NCBI RefSeq assembly: GCF_000218685.1
Contig: NW_006763307.1
Coordinates: 186,001-250,000 of the forward strand
Length of the DNA: 64,000 nt
Reading direction: 5' to 3'
DNA from: Serpula lacrymans var. lacrymans S7.9
Taxonomy: Eukaryota > Basidiomycota > Agaricomycetes > Boletales > Serpulaceae
Shown: positions 30,654-47,152 of the stretch, in pieces
How the letters are laid out: every line of letters starts with the position of its first letter
Position numbering within the stretch: position 1 is the first letter of the stretch
Translations under genes and position numbers: made by a program
Notes under the pieces: generated by a model
Seen by the model: only the letters and a program-made list of their open reading frames with translations
Told to the model about the DNA's origin: nothing
The model's database searches: none

Positions 30654-33600
30654 ATGGAGAATACGAATATTCCAATAAACCTTTTCACAGACCAATCTGA
30701 AGTTACGTCCATGATGGTGGACGGTGACGGTAATAACAATGATGGGCGCCAACAATCGCAGAATGGTTAGTCTGTCCTATGTAGACTGCCAGTTGCTTTA
30801 CATCCTGACTTACATTTTGGATAGCAGAAAACATGTTGGCCGGAGATGCCGGTGTACAAGGCAGTACGTCAACATCTCAAGACGGTCTTACAGGGAAAAA
30901 CATGGATTACTTACCTGCCATTCCTCCTCCACAATTAGATTACAATAGTGTCAGTGGGCCTACACCAAAGACCGGTATCCGTAAGATTCCTTCGTAAACA
31001 CGTATTCCACTATTGAACACAGTTGCAGAACATGCGAATGTGACTGGACAAGATCGTGTACGCGACGCTATATCCACTAGCAACGAATATCGGAAAGGTG
31101 ATCTTTCGGACGAAACACCGGGTCATCCCACTGCTTCGCAGTCAAAATCGAACAATGTCGACGGTCATAAGATAGTGACTGATGATGACGACGGTTCCGA
31201 TGATGATCTTTACGCTGAGGTGGATCAAAAAGTTATCGTAAGTAATGTACCGTTCTATGGTAAAGTATGTCTATGTCTGACCTATGGCTAAGAGTATGGA
31301 TGTGGATACAAATACGTCGAATCGTAAGTACAATTTTCCGTAAAACACATCTGCGCTTTTATTCGGTAATGTAAACAGATGCGGGTGGTTTGTTGCACAA
31401 CACTGTTGCTGCTGAAAACAAGGGCTCCGAAGTATTCGTCAACCTAGATATGTCATTTTCGATCAAGGGAATGTATCGCGTGCTCGATCTTATCACTGAA
31501 CAGGGCAGTGGTGGTTTGGGTAGGGTTACGCTCTTAACTCTATAGCAAGATAAAATAAAGTAGAGCTCATGATTTGTATAGTGGACAAGATTATCATCGC
31601 ACAAGATTCTCTGCAAGCCTTTGTCAACACTATAAGCCCTGGCGCATATATCTCTCTTACAAAGGTTAACTTCAAAGTATTAGACAATTTCGTAGTCAAA
31701 CCCATCGGCGTTTATGGTAGTAGAGAAGAAATTGTTCGGTTCTTGTTTTCTATAGAAGCCATCGACAACGCGATGTGAGTACCTTTTACTCAAGAAAACA
31801 GATGCTGAATATGGGCACAGAGCACAGAAGCTTCTGGAAAGAGAAGATGTTTCCAAGCCGGTGTTGCGATCTGGTCTTTACTTTGTCAAACCGTCAAACG
31901 GCATGACAACTGACAACCAACTATATGTTATTTATTGGCCGGAAGAGACAACGTGGGATGACTCTGCAATGTCGTCAGTCCGCCGCAATCGCGTGACATT
32001 CTTGAGGTATGCTCTTTCTTATATCCACATCAATGATACTGAGATCGTGGTAGATATCTTACGAAAATATGCGATCAGGTGACAGCATTGATTTCACCTG
32101 AACATGCGCAACACATCGTGTGGGGTGAAGACAAAAAAGAGGACAGTTCTATGGACGTCGACCAGGACGACTCTGATCGGTTGTTCTCATTCGAGGTGGC
32201 ACAGACTAACGAGCAGGAGGAATCGGTGAAGGTCAGACCTGGGTTTGAGGTATGTATTGATGTTACATTTTTCCGATCCTTGGTCTAAGTATATGCGCAA
32301 GTTGTTATCGAGAAATATCCGGGTCAATGAGCCTCCCATTGATAGTGCCATCAGTCCATTGTCATTCAAACCTTGGCTGATAAATGGCGAAACCACTCAA
32401 GGGTTCATGACCTTAACTTACCAAAGTGCTATACGTGATACCGAGCATTTTTTCTCACGTAGATTCAATGGAGTACGGTTGAGTGACATGATGTGCGCAC
32501 TTGAAACTTCGTAACCATGCGGTGCTTCGTTCTGACTACTTTTTGTCTTCGTTTAGGAAAACCGACGCCATTATCATCAACGAGAACATTGATGTCGTAT
32601 CTTTGAACTTGCTTGTAACATTGGTCTTAAACCGCCGTTTTCCCGAAGAATACAAACGTTGGTCGCAGTTCAGAGATGATATACACAAGTCAAACGAAAA
32701 GGATGTGCAAGATCAATCCGTACAGATTGACGAGAAGCTCCAACAAGGATCGGTACAGATGGGGAGAATATTACATGAGGTCATCGTAGACGCAGTAATC
32801 GACAGGTTCCCGTGAGCACAACCAAAACTTCTAAACTCATGTCATACACACGCTTCTTTCCATAGGACCATGGATCGTGATCGCCTGTCAAACGCGGTAG
32901 ACGAGAATGGATTAGCGAGTGATCAGCCCATCAGTAAGGAATAGGCCAGCAATTCTTCCTTGACTTTATCTGAAGAGGATTGCAGAAAGTTTTGCCGACA
33001 TCGTTACGTTTTATCCCAAGGTCGGCGACATCGTAAACAAAATGTTGCAGGACGCCGACTTGTCTGCCATAAAAAATGCCGCATTCAAAACTCAAAAGGA
33101 ACGATTGATTCTCGTCCAAATGTTGCTAACCCGTTATTGTAAAGATCTGGACGAGGCCAAGTGCCGCCAGTTGGTCGATCTTGTGACTAGTGAAAAGGAT
33201 TTACATCGAGTTGGATCAGCTCTTGCAGCGTCAGGCAAAGACATAGACAAGCCGAAGGGTATTCTTGAGAGTGTCCGATCGTTTTTTTTTCTCGGTGATA
33301 GTCATCAAGCCGAGGTGCAAGGTATAATCAAGGAAGCACAGGGTGCTGCTGCTTGTATTCCCGATCCTGATTTTCTCTCAACTGTGGATGGGCTTATTTC
33401 CTCCCACCCTTTTCTTCTAGACGTTGCAACTCATGTGCGAGAGTTAGCGCACAGTCAGCTTAAAGCAGCTATTGAACGGCATAGTAAAAAGCTCAAATAC
33501 AGGGTGCTCTCAGTACAGGTGGACGACCACAAGCGGCAATATCGTCAAGAGGCTGCCAGCCGCGAAGAGAACGACCAGCGCAAAGTGCGCCTTGACTTCA

Positions 33601-36600
33601 TTTGCCAAATCAATAAACTCTCTCGATCTGGGACGCATACGTATGTCAGGCCATCCACCAAAAATAAAATACTTAGCGTGCCTGTGTTGCCTGCTTTTAG
33701 GTGCACTCTGTCGGTGGACTCGGTTCAAGAAGTTTCAGGAGGAACATATGGATATTCAAGTAAGTAGGTCTGATAAACTTATGAACTCATTTTCTCACAG
33801 ACAAACAGAAGGTTATGAATTGACTGGTACACGTGAAACACTTAAGGAACCCTTTCACAAGTATACGTTCCACGTTTTAGATTTGACTTCAGAAGATAAG
33901 CATAACTTGCAAATGGATCCATATTTTATCCCTTCGCCTCGTGATAGGTTTTTACATAGTTTCCAGCTCCCTATTGGCTTCCATATCGAGTGAGCTGATT
34001 CTCACAACCTCGTGCATCAGGCATCATCTAACTTTCCTTTAGGTACGCTCAGCTTCTTGACAATGAAAGGATACTTCTAGTCATATCCGATCGTCTCCAA
34101 AATCTGCATATATATCTTGAGAAATTCAATAACATCGACGGAGCGATTAGCAGAGCCAGGAGCAAGAATCTAAACCGCGACAAAATTGGGCAGACATTTG
34201 TACTAGCTTTCGACGAGGCAAAGGGTCTCCTTGGTGTCTGTGCGTCTGAAAAGGTTAGCGGTTTTGAAACAACCTGCCGTCTCTCGGTACTAAACAAATC
34301 CAAGCTTCAACTGCACATGTTCCAATACGAAGAATCGCGTGGAACGTTTCAAGCCTTAGGGAGTGCAATTAACCTTCTTCCATGGTATAACAACGAAGTT
34401 TCCATATGTCATGCTTGTTTCGTCTCTGGGAGCGAGGAGTTGCTTCTCATCGACTCCCTTGCTCAAGCGAGGGTATTTTCTTTAATTACAATGCAATTCA
34501 GGTGAGGAAGAACAAAGAAGCTGAGTTGATTCTCCTAACTAATTATTACTGCCGTAACTAGACCGGCCTCATTGAGTCTCCCAAGCGTTCCAGCTTCAAT
34601 TTATTCCTCTCCGGATGGGTCATGCTTGCTTGTCTCGCAAAACGAGGGATCTTCATCATCTATCACTGCGTATCACTGGAACTCTTTTGGGTCCACTGAA
34701 GGCATCCCCTTAGAAAATATAGACCTCAAGGCGGATACCAAAATGGTATTGACATCTTTAGGCAGCAGAAATGCCATCCATTTGGTGATGCTGGACGACA
34801 TTACTCACCGCTGCTGGTCACATGCTCTCATTATCACTCGAAAGATCACAGAGTTCATGTTCAAGGAGAGAGGTAGTAGAGCCCCATCCGAAGACACAAT
34901 CAAGCGGACGGCACACAGCTGTCTAATTGATTGTCATGCTGAAGTCTGGACACGTTTTCCTGTGATTCCGGCAGTTCAACGAGAAACTATCTCGACTTCT
35001 AGCAAGAGATGCCAAAAGACACTGCTTTTTGTTGCTGATCGTGACCATGAACGTTTCTCGCCCCACTTCTCCGATATGATAATCACATTTGAACGGACCA
35101 CAAGGAAGCCAACTGGAGATCGACTGAAAACTATCATCGTGTCATCCATGCTGTCCAGTACATTTTATGACGAGCTGTCTCAGGGCATAAAGGGGGAATT
35201 TTCTCAGTTTCGAGCGGGAGAGTGGCTCGTCGATTTACTCTGCCTCATTCCCATTCACCTTGCGATCACCAAGGAGAATAGATTTGTCCCTCTTAAAGAC
35301 GGGGTTTCTTCTGTAGAATTGGAGAAGTCTTTGTTGGGCGCTGAAGTCGGCAGGATTGTTGACGCCTTGTCATTTGGGTGGTACGAGTCGATTTTCGCAT
35401 CGTATATGGTATCAAAGGTGAGTTTCTCTCCTTTATGGAATATAGCTACATTATGGAACCGACAACTTGACCTATCAAGCCTGTGAAAGTTGTTTCTTCC
35501 ATGGGCGAGCAGTCAGTTGGAAAGAGTTTTGCACTCAATCACCTTGTCGATACGTCGTTTGCCGGATCAGCTATGCGCACTACGGAAGGTGTTTGGATGT
35601 CGGTTACGCCTACGGAGGAAGCCCTAATTGTGGCTCTTGATTTTGAGGGTAAGTGCTTTGCCCTTAGTATCCACTTGTTTCCATTCGTATGGCGGTTTTT
35701 AGGTGTGCATAGTATTGAACGTTCTGCACAAGAAGACACACTGCTCGTTCTTTTCAACACTGCAATATCGAACCTGGTTTGTCATCCTGTTGGCAAATTG
35801 CATATTTTCCATGTTAATGAGTTTTCCAAGGTTCTCTTCCGAAATAACTTTGCCCTTAGTAGAGACATTACTGGTCTTTTCCATTCCTTTCAATCCAGCT
35901 CTACAGTTCTGGATCCAGCAGCAAATCCGACGTTGTTTCAATCAACATTAGTTATAATTATCAAGGTAAGAATGATGATTGTGTATTTGGAAATGAGCAT
36001 TCACACTGTATACAGGATGTGGTCGACTCTGATAAAGCAGAGATTGCTCGCGAGTAAGATCGCTCAGATATAAGACTCTATTAATTCTGATGGCGTTCAG
36101 ATTCTCACTCAAATTCCAAAAAATTGTCCAGCAAGAACAAGGAGCAAATTTTATATCGCGATTGCACGCCGGAAAACTTAATATCATTCCCTGGTTTGTG
36201 TGTTCTATCAGTGATCGTTTCCATTGTATGACGATGATATTCACAGGCCGGTGATCGAGTCCAAAGAGTTTTATAAGCTTTTTCCGATGGTCAAAAAAGG
36301 ATTGGATCGACAAGTTATCACCCATAATACAGCTGGCGAATTTCTACATACGATCAAGACACTGATGGCGAAACTGAAGGTTGGTTACATTTTGTGTAAC
36401 GTTCGTGTCTTACTGACCATATACAGGCCAACGATTGGGGCGCCCTGTCTCGTACGTCTCTTTAACTAGTTACTCAGAAAACTTATCGTTACTGGATACT
36501 AATACTGTTATAGAAACGATGGCTGCTCATCGTGCCCAGGTGCTATTGACGCTTCTTCCCAATGCTCTAGCTTTTGGGTTTACAGAAATTGAACCTGAAT

Positions 36601-39600
36601 GCGAGCCGCTCAAGGTTTGGGTTCATCTTTGCTATATTACATTAGCTGACCATCGTTACAGAACATGGATACCGACATGCTTGTTAATAAACCTGATACT
36701 ACTTCCCAATTCTTATTGGCGACGGTCGGGGAGCTGCAAAACTCTGAACGGGAAAGGGCATTGTCTACATTACGAATTAAATGGGATCGGCACTCAAATC
36801 GTCAACTAATCCTAGACACCGATTGGGCAGAAGCACTCTCTAAGCATCTAGAGCATCTCGTAAATATGCGCATCGACCATGTGCAGGAGTGGATTGCTTC
36901 CAATATCTCTCGATTTCAAGCTGGACATGCAAACATTGAAAATCTACGCAGAGTCTTCGAGAGCGCTGCTGTAGATCTCAAGGCCAGTATACAACTCTGC
37001 AAGATGCAGTGCGCATCTTGCCACTTGCTATGTGTACAGAGTCGCCTGCATGATGGACATCATGACTGTCAAACCAATCATCATTGTATCAACTTTTGTG
37101 ATTTCTGCGACGAAGCGTCTGTAGAGCAAAAGAACTGCACCATGTCGTGAGTCCTGACGTCAATGTTGATGGTCCTATTCTAACATAGTGATATATATTT
37201 TTCTAATGACCAGTGCCGGTCATCCTGGTAAACATATGTCTGTATACTCCTTCTGAGATCGCAATATTTGGCTAATATGGCACATTCATTCTACCCAGAT
37301 GTGTTGTCAATGCTCATCTGTGCGGGGAACCATGTAAGCTTATGGGGAAACAAGGGTGCTTAGAAGAGTGCACACGGGTTGGTATTAACTTCATCGGACA
37401 CTGCAAACGCTCATCCCCGAATAGGTCATTGATCATACTGAAGAAGATCACATATGTGCTGCACCTGTTCACGCTTGTGGCGAAGTGAGTTGCCTTATCA
37501 CTCTCAGTTTTCACTTCTCATGGTTTCATATATTCCAGCCCTGTGTTTTGTCTGACGTGAGGTTAGCTGATGGAACCAGATATTCGTGCAAAGGTACATG
37601 TGGAATATCCAGGTATTGATTTCTATCCTATGCAATGATACAACCGTTCTGATCAATTCAATTGGACAGTGACGTGGATCATGTACAGCATGTGTGCGAC
37701 GCTCGGCTTTGTCCTGTCTCATGTCAGCTATGTAAACGATTGTGTTCTGATAACAATCATCTTCATGGGCTTGAACGTGGAGCAATTCATCTTTGTGGGT
37801 ACGTCGGCGTCTCGCGGGGAAATTTGAATGACACTTCTAATTTGGCTCGGATTTATAGGCAGGAACATTCCTGCACATCTCTTTGCTCTGCATCTGGTAT
37901 ATGTGAAATTGATACGGCACCTCACTCCATCGAGGCCACTTTCACAGGTAAACATGAAACCTTCCAATATACCAAGGTAAATAAATAACCTGGTCAGTGT
38001 TATTCCCTATCTACTAACTATGAACAATGGCTGGCTATTTCCAGTACTCTCAGGGTATGTTGAACGGTATACGCTGTCTAGTGAATATTTAATTTACGCT
38101 CCCTTCCTACCGCGTAGTTGCGAAACGATTGAGATGCATTAAGCCCATACCGCCAGGCGTAACAGAACATACAGGGCCACACTCTCATAGTCTTGATAAG
38201 GGAATCATCCACTTTTGTGAGGTCAGGTTGGTTTGTCCCGGCCATTCCAAATTTATGAAAGGTTAATCCATGTTATACGTGCTATAGGTGTGATAACTGT
38301 GGTTATTTCTGTACATTGCCTCTAGGTGAGTATGGCCGTAAACAGTCATGTCGACTCATTGTCAATATTTCTCCAGGACATCCACAGCAGGAACACGAGA
38401 CGCGCCATGGATCAATGTCACAAGCCCGCTGGGCTGTTGAAGGCCCCGACGATACAAGTCTCGAACTTGAAGGGCGTAAATTTTCTTCCAACGATGACGG
38501 CGCTCCAATGATGTGCAACCTCGTCTGTCAAACCATGGGCAGGCATGTACACATCGACTACTGCCGTGGTGATGTTACAACCCCTTGTGGCGGAAATGCT
38601 GAAATGCAGCACATCCCTGCAAGAATGATTCCTTACCCCAATCGCCCTAAAGATGTGATAACTCATAGTTTGCACTGGAGAAGAAGCGGTAAGTCCCTTG
38701 TGGACCTGATTGTACCGGAATTGACTCATGTGCAATTTAGGTTTTAAGGGTGACTTGGAATGAACCTCCTTTTTTAATTTCATACTGATTCCGCGCATGT
38801 CTTTATAGATCCTTATTCTCGGGACGATCAAACAAATTTTGCGAAGTGGTACGTGGAAGATTAACTTATTGATGCATAGCTTTATAACATAAGCACACTC
38901 TAGTGATGCGATGTGTGGAGGTGAAATCAGATCACCTTTTCCATGCAGCGGAGCCTTATCTTGTCTATTTTTTTCGTTCTAGGACAGGAACATTCTGCCA
39001 CTGCAGGCGGTGCATCGCAGCCATCCTATTGCACTTTGGCTATGTTCCATCCACCAGCGGATCCAAATACCACACCCGCTGGTTTGGGGTATGTGTCCAG
39101 TGATGGCCACCTCTTTTCATGCAGGAATCCTGTTGTTATGCAACAAGCATTCCATGTGTAAGTTTGTCGATTTCTGCCCACCATAACCATTCTGAGGGTT
39201 TATCCTCGTAAAGAATATTTGTAATTGACAGGTTCGTACATCATAGTATGCAAGGAAAAAAAACTTTTAATCATGCTTGGAAAGATCGGGTTCCATGGGC
39301 GCTACTGATCGACGGCCACTAGCAAATGCTCCGGCCTCCAACAGAATTACGCAACGGGCGAATAATAGGTTAGGTGCAGTATATTCCTCCTTGCATAGCT
39401 TCTGGTCTGCACGCGAAGCAGCTGTCACCCGAGGTCAACAAATAGCAGCTCGCCGAGATTCGTACAGCGTCATCTTGTTTGATCATACAATGACGGTCGG
39501 CGTCGTCAATGACTTCACTAGTTCCCCAGACCAACTTCTCGATACCGTATTGCAGTACAGAGCGAATGGTGGTACAAACTACACTGCAGCTATCCAACAG

Positions 39601-40120
39601 GCACAGGCGGTCATTGAGCAAAACTGGAGCACAGAACGGTATGTTACGGCGCATAAACTAGAGGTCGCGTACTCATCGACAATAGGACTCCTGTTGTGAT
39701 TTTCCTTTCTGATGGCGAATGCAGTATTTCAGATGTAACTGTTCAGGACTTGTGTCGCTCAGCTGTTCGGCTTGGGCATGTTTACGTTCTTTTTCAAAGA
39801 GTCCTAAATATTCTAATGTTATATGTAGCAAACCCCTCTCTTTCCACGCCGTATCTTTCGGACCAGACTCCAGGTCTGCCTCGCTGCGTAGGATGGCACA
39901 GATTGCGCTCGACGTACAGAACAATGCTCCTAGAGACACCCTCGCTCCAGCTGCAGCGACAGTATTGTCTACTTATGCTCAAGCTCTCGATTCTGTATGC
40001 TTTGTTTCTGATATTGTTGTCGAATTTAGTGACATTTTTCTTTTGCAGGTTCAGCTCGCAGAAACATTCCTTGGAATAGCGGAGTCCCTTCGAAAGCCAA
40101 GAGGCTCTTTGTTGCGATGA
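30654..40120 (+). CDS. Giant multidomain protein: GBP/VLIG-like G domain, Cys/His-rich region, C-terminal vWA domain
   Basis: One gene of about 9.5 kb with many small introns, from ATG 30654 (MENTNIPINLFTDQ...) to TGA 40118-40120; the protein is likely over 2,000 residues. The acidic N-terminus is followed by a long helical region. A P-loop GTPase core starts near 35,500: MGEQSVGKSFALNHL (G1), TTEGVWMSV (G2-like), ALDFEGVHS (G3, split by an intron), matching guanylate-binding/very-large-inducible GTPases. From about 37,000 to 39,150 comes a Cys/His-rich array (CASCHLLC, CGEPCKL, CEVRCDNCGYFC). Then a vWA domain: RSGSMG, NGGTNYTAAI, VIFLSDGEC. Large fungal proteins of this make-up exist but have no known function. 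Exon borders were only partly resolved, and the vWA start has a problem (see findings). Confidence 0.75.
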
Positions 40121-40309
40121 ATGACTTACCTTCTGCATATTGAATGTCCAATTGTTGGGTATCGATGACTTCAAGTTAAACTTGTTTTGTGTTTGTAACC
40201 ATTGTGCATCTGTGAATCTAATAAAGATAGCATTGTTTTACTGATGATACAACAACATTACTGCAGGTCTACTTCAACATGCCCTAACCTAAGATATCAC
40301 TTTACATAT

Positions 40310-42096
<1,787 letters not shown>

Positions 42097-42654
42097 GGTG
42101 GAAAAGAGAGAAGATGTGAAGGGAACCTTGTCGATGGCGTCCGTTCTTGATTCAAGGCTTTTGGGCCGCATAAAGACATTCCCACGCTGATTATCTCCAC
42201 CCACTCGTCGGCCTTGCGCTCTCAACTCTTTATCGTCAGCGGACATGACCCCGACATGCTCGCACGTTGTTTCGGACACGTTTTCTGCACTTGCCTATGC
42301 TCTTGCTATAAACATGGTCGAGATGTAGACGTTCAGATAAGATAGTGGGAAGTTATTTAAAAGGGTCAAGTCGTGTAAGAATCATGAATATCCTTATTGG
42401 TCCCAGTACAGCTGATCTGGGTCTGGACAGAGAACTGAACCTGGTTCATTTCGTTACAGGTCACCACCACATGTCAATTACCGTACTTTTGGACTAAAAG
42501 TCGAAATGTCTAAGTCAATTAATTTTGCGACAGGTAAGTTACAGGTTGTTTTTACCTCTAGTATCCAGCGCCATTACCGTCCGATCATAAATAGTACTTG
42601 ATCAAAGTTCTTTCACGCCACTACTACCACATATCTTTCCAGGTTCAGGACACC
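42097..42654. other. Intergenic: enolase promoter and start of the biosynthetic region
   Basis: Contains the promoter of enolase (minus) and whatever drove the broken reductase (plus). No ORF of interest and no clear core promoter motif recognised. Confidence 0.4.
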
Positions 42655-43203
42655 ATGAAAGCACTGTTCACAAGTGGAGACGGAGGGTTTGAAATCAACG
42701 ATATTGCCTTACCAGAACCAGATCCTGATGAGATTCTGGTCAAGGTTCATTCTGTGATGCAGAACCCTACTGATTGCATGAACCCTTGTTTCACCACCAT
42801 CTCATGCATTGTGTTTACACTTCTGCATGGTAGGAAGGGGGTGCAATCGGCGGCGTTGCAATACCGTTGGCTGTGATTGTTCGGGGACTGTCGTAGCACT
42901 CGGCGAAAATGTGCCCCACGGTGCTAGGAAGAGTCTCTGGGGCTGTACATGGAGGTTAGTTATTGCGGACCCTAATCAGACTATGTGCTACTTCGTCACA
43001 GGCATAGGTCCCAATGGAGCTTTCGCTGAGCACGTGGTCGTCTCAGCAGAGCTTGTCATCATCATACCAGACACAATGTCGTTCCAAAACGCTGCTCAGC
43101 TAGGTGTCGCATGCTTCACATCGTGCCACAGTCTCAAACTTCCAAGCTCTCTTGAGCCCATTACTTACATATATTTCGATACCTTGAACTCAACAAGGTC
43201 ATA
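42655..43203 (+). pseudogene. Truncated copy of the ToxD/LovC-like reductase
   Basis: Starts MKALFTSGDGGFEINDIALPEPDPDE, very close to the intact gene at 51442-52624 (MKALVTSGDGGFEINDIAIPVPDPDE). At the first intron the donor after NPTD reads GCATGA where the intact gene has GTAAGA, so splicing is probably lost. Later pieces match (VALGENV, GIGPNGAFAEHVVVSAELV, MSFQNAAQLGVACFTSC). Similarity stops soon after SLKLPSSLEP, before the nucleotide-binding domain. A 5' fragment in the opposite orientation to the intact gene. Confidence 0.85.
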
Positions 43204-43358
43204 ACAAGGTAACTTCAATCTTACACAATGCACTGTGAGCTAGATGATGCATCTATAATATATATATCCCCATCTTAACCATTATAATCTAGTTATTGTA
43301 GACGACTCGGTGCTCTTCTCGAGCGTCGTCGTCAAGACGAGTAAATAGCTAGATAATC

Positions 43359-45501
<2,143 letters not shown>

Positions 45502-47152
45502 GAGGAGCGTGGGTTGAATGTTGCTAAGTGCAACGGGTAAGCAGCACTCTCCTCATATACTCTGGAAGGACTGGGAACTCACGGGATTCCCTCCCTCAAA
45601 ATTACGGCCTAGTGGCATATTCGAGAGATCGCACTTTGGTGATAGATGGCCCTGGGATTTAGTCGATTGATGCTTGGATGATGTTCCGCGAGCCAGAAAG
45701 AGAAAGTTGTGATTCTCAGGCTTGAAAAAGAATTCGTATTCACACACGGGAACTGAGCCATTAGACAGACTCGGAGCGTTGACTATAGCCAGTGAAACAT
45801 ATTTGGCGCCCCACATTGTTCAAGTCACTCTTCATCCCGAACGGGCTTCTTCATGTTGAAATATTGATGACGTAAGTTTATGGAGATATTAATTTAATAA
45901 TATCTGCATTTTCCAATTATGCAGCAAAAGATGAACCTTCTGGAGATACAGTGATCCGAAAAGGAAAGTCTGTAGTGAAAAAGACCCTTTTTTTTGCCAT
46001 ACAAGGCTATGCGTTATGAGCATATCAGTACTACGTACAGGTTTAAAAAATATTCCAGTGGGTCGAGCGTTGATGCGGCGCTGTCCATAATTGGGACCAA
46101 ATAACTCCTTATAGGAGCCTGAGCGTAGTCAACTGCACCGTCGCTGATTGGACATGCAGGTCGTATCCTGACTCGGGTTTTTCTTCTAGTCGAAAGCATG
46201 GTTTCAGGACGTGGGATAGAAGAACAAGTTGGCATCAGTGATGCGATGATAGAGAGCGAGAGGGAAATTGAGGGTGGCGGTGATGTAGCAAATCAGGAAA
46301 GGCAGAAAAGTGCGACTTCCCCTGTTACCGTTGGCAATGTATGAAGTGACACTCGTGTCAGTACTGCAACTCCGCTGGCGGGCCCGCCGGACCTGGAACG
46401 CAATGTCATCAAAAGCGCTTTTCCAGTGGGAAATGTCTGGGGATGGTCCCGCGGCCTCTGAAATATAGAAAGTTAAGTGATCGATTTCCATGATTTCGTC
46501 GTGCCTGAGTTTCAATGCATAGTCAAACATGAATAATACCTATATATGGTATATATGGATACAGCGAATCAATAAGCAGGAGTGTCAGCGCCGCATCAGA
46601 TTTCTCTCAAAATTCACAGCTCTGCCCGGCAATAGACGAACATATCTGTGAAAGGTCAACCAGTTTCCCGGTTCTGAGTAGTCCACCAATCCGCGAACAG
46701 CAATATTGATGGTTTGACCAAGTAATATTATAGGGTTGGCAGTAGTAAGAGTTAAACATTAACATTGAACGTTCAAGTTTGGCAGCACATGCAATTTGAC
46801 AGGCTATCAGACTTCTGAGAAGCACGCCAAATGATCAGGAAACGGTGAGAATGGGATCGGTTTTTGCCTTCATATCATAGTTACTTATTTTAATCTTTTG
46901 AACATGATAAGATACTTATCTCAGGCCCTCTCCTTAGGAATATTTGTCAGGGTTGCCGTTCCAAGTCCGAATTGTCAATCCACTCACACAGCGTCTAGGT
47001 ACATAAATACTGTGTATCCCCGAAACTGCGCTTTATCATCGTCGCTATCAGAGCTCACAAAGGACTGATCCGGATCGCCGAACACACCTCTGAGCAGGCT
47101 GCCAAAGTGTCTTAGAACTGTTCGCCCACTGGCTATATCTCACTCCTTCGCT
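45502..47152. other. Intergenic with a possible membrane-protein remnant
   Basis: Minus-strand frames at 46204-46530 include FDYALKLRHDEIMEI, faintly like the YDYxLTLxxE motif of DUF6533 proteins, followed by a hydrophobic stretch (FLICYITATLNFPLAL). No complete gene could be built. The rest, including the 87-codon ORF at 45553-45816, is unrecognised. Confidence 0.3.
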
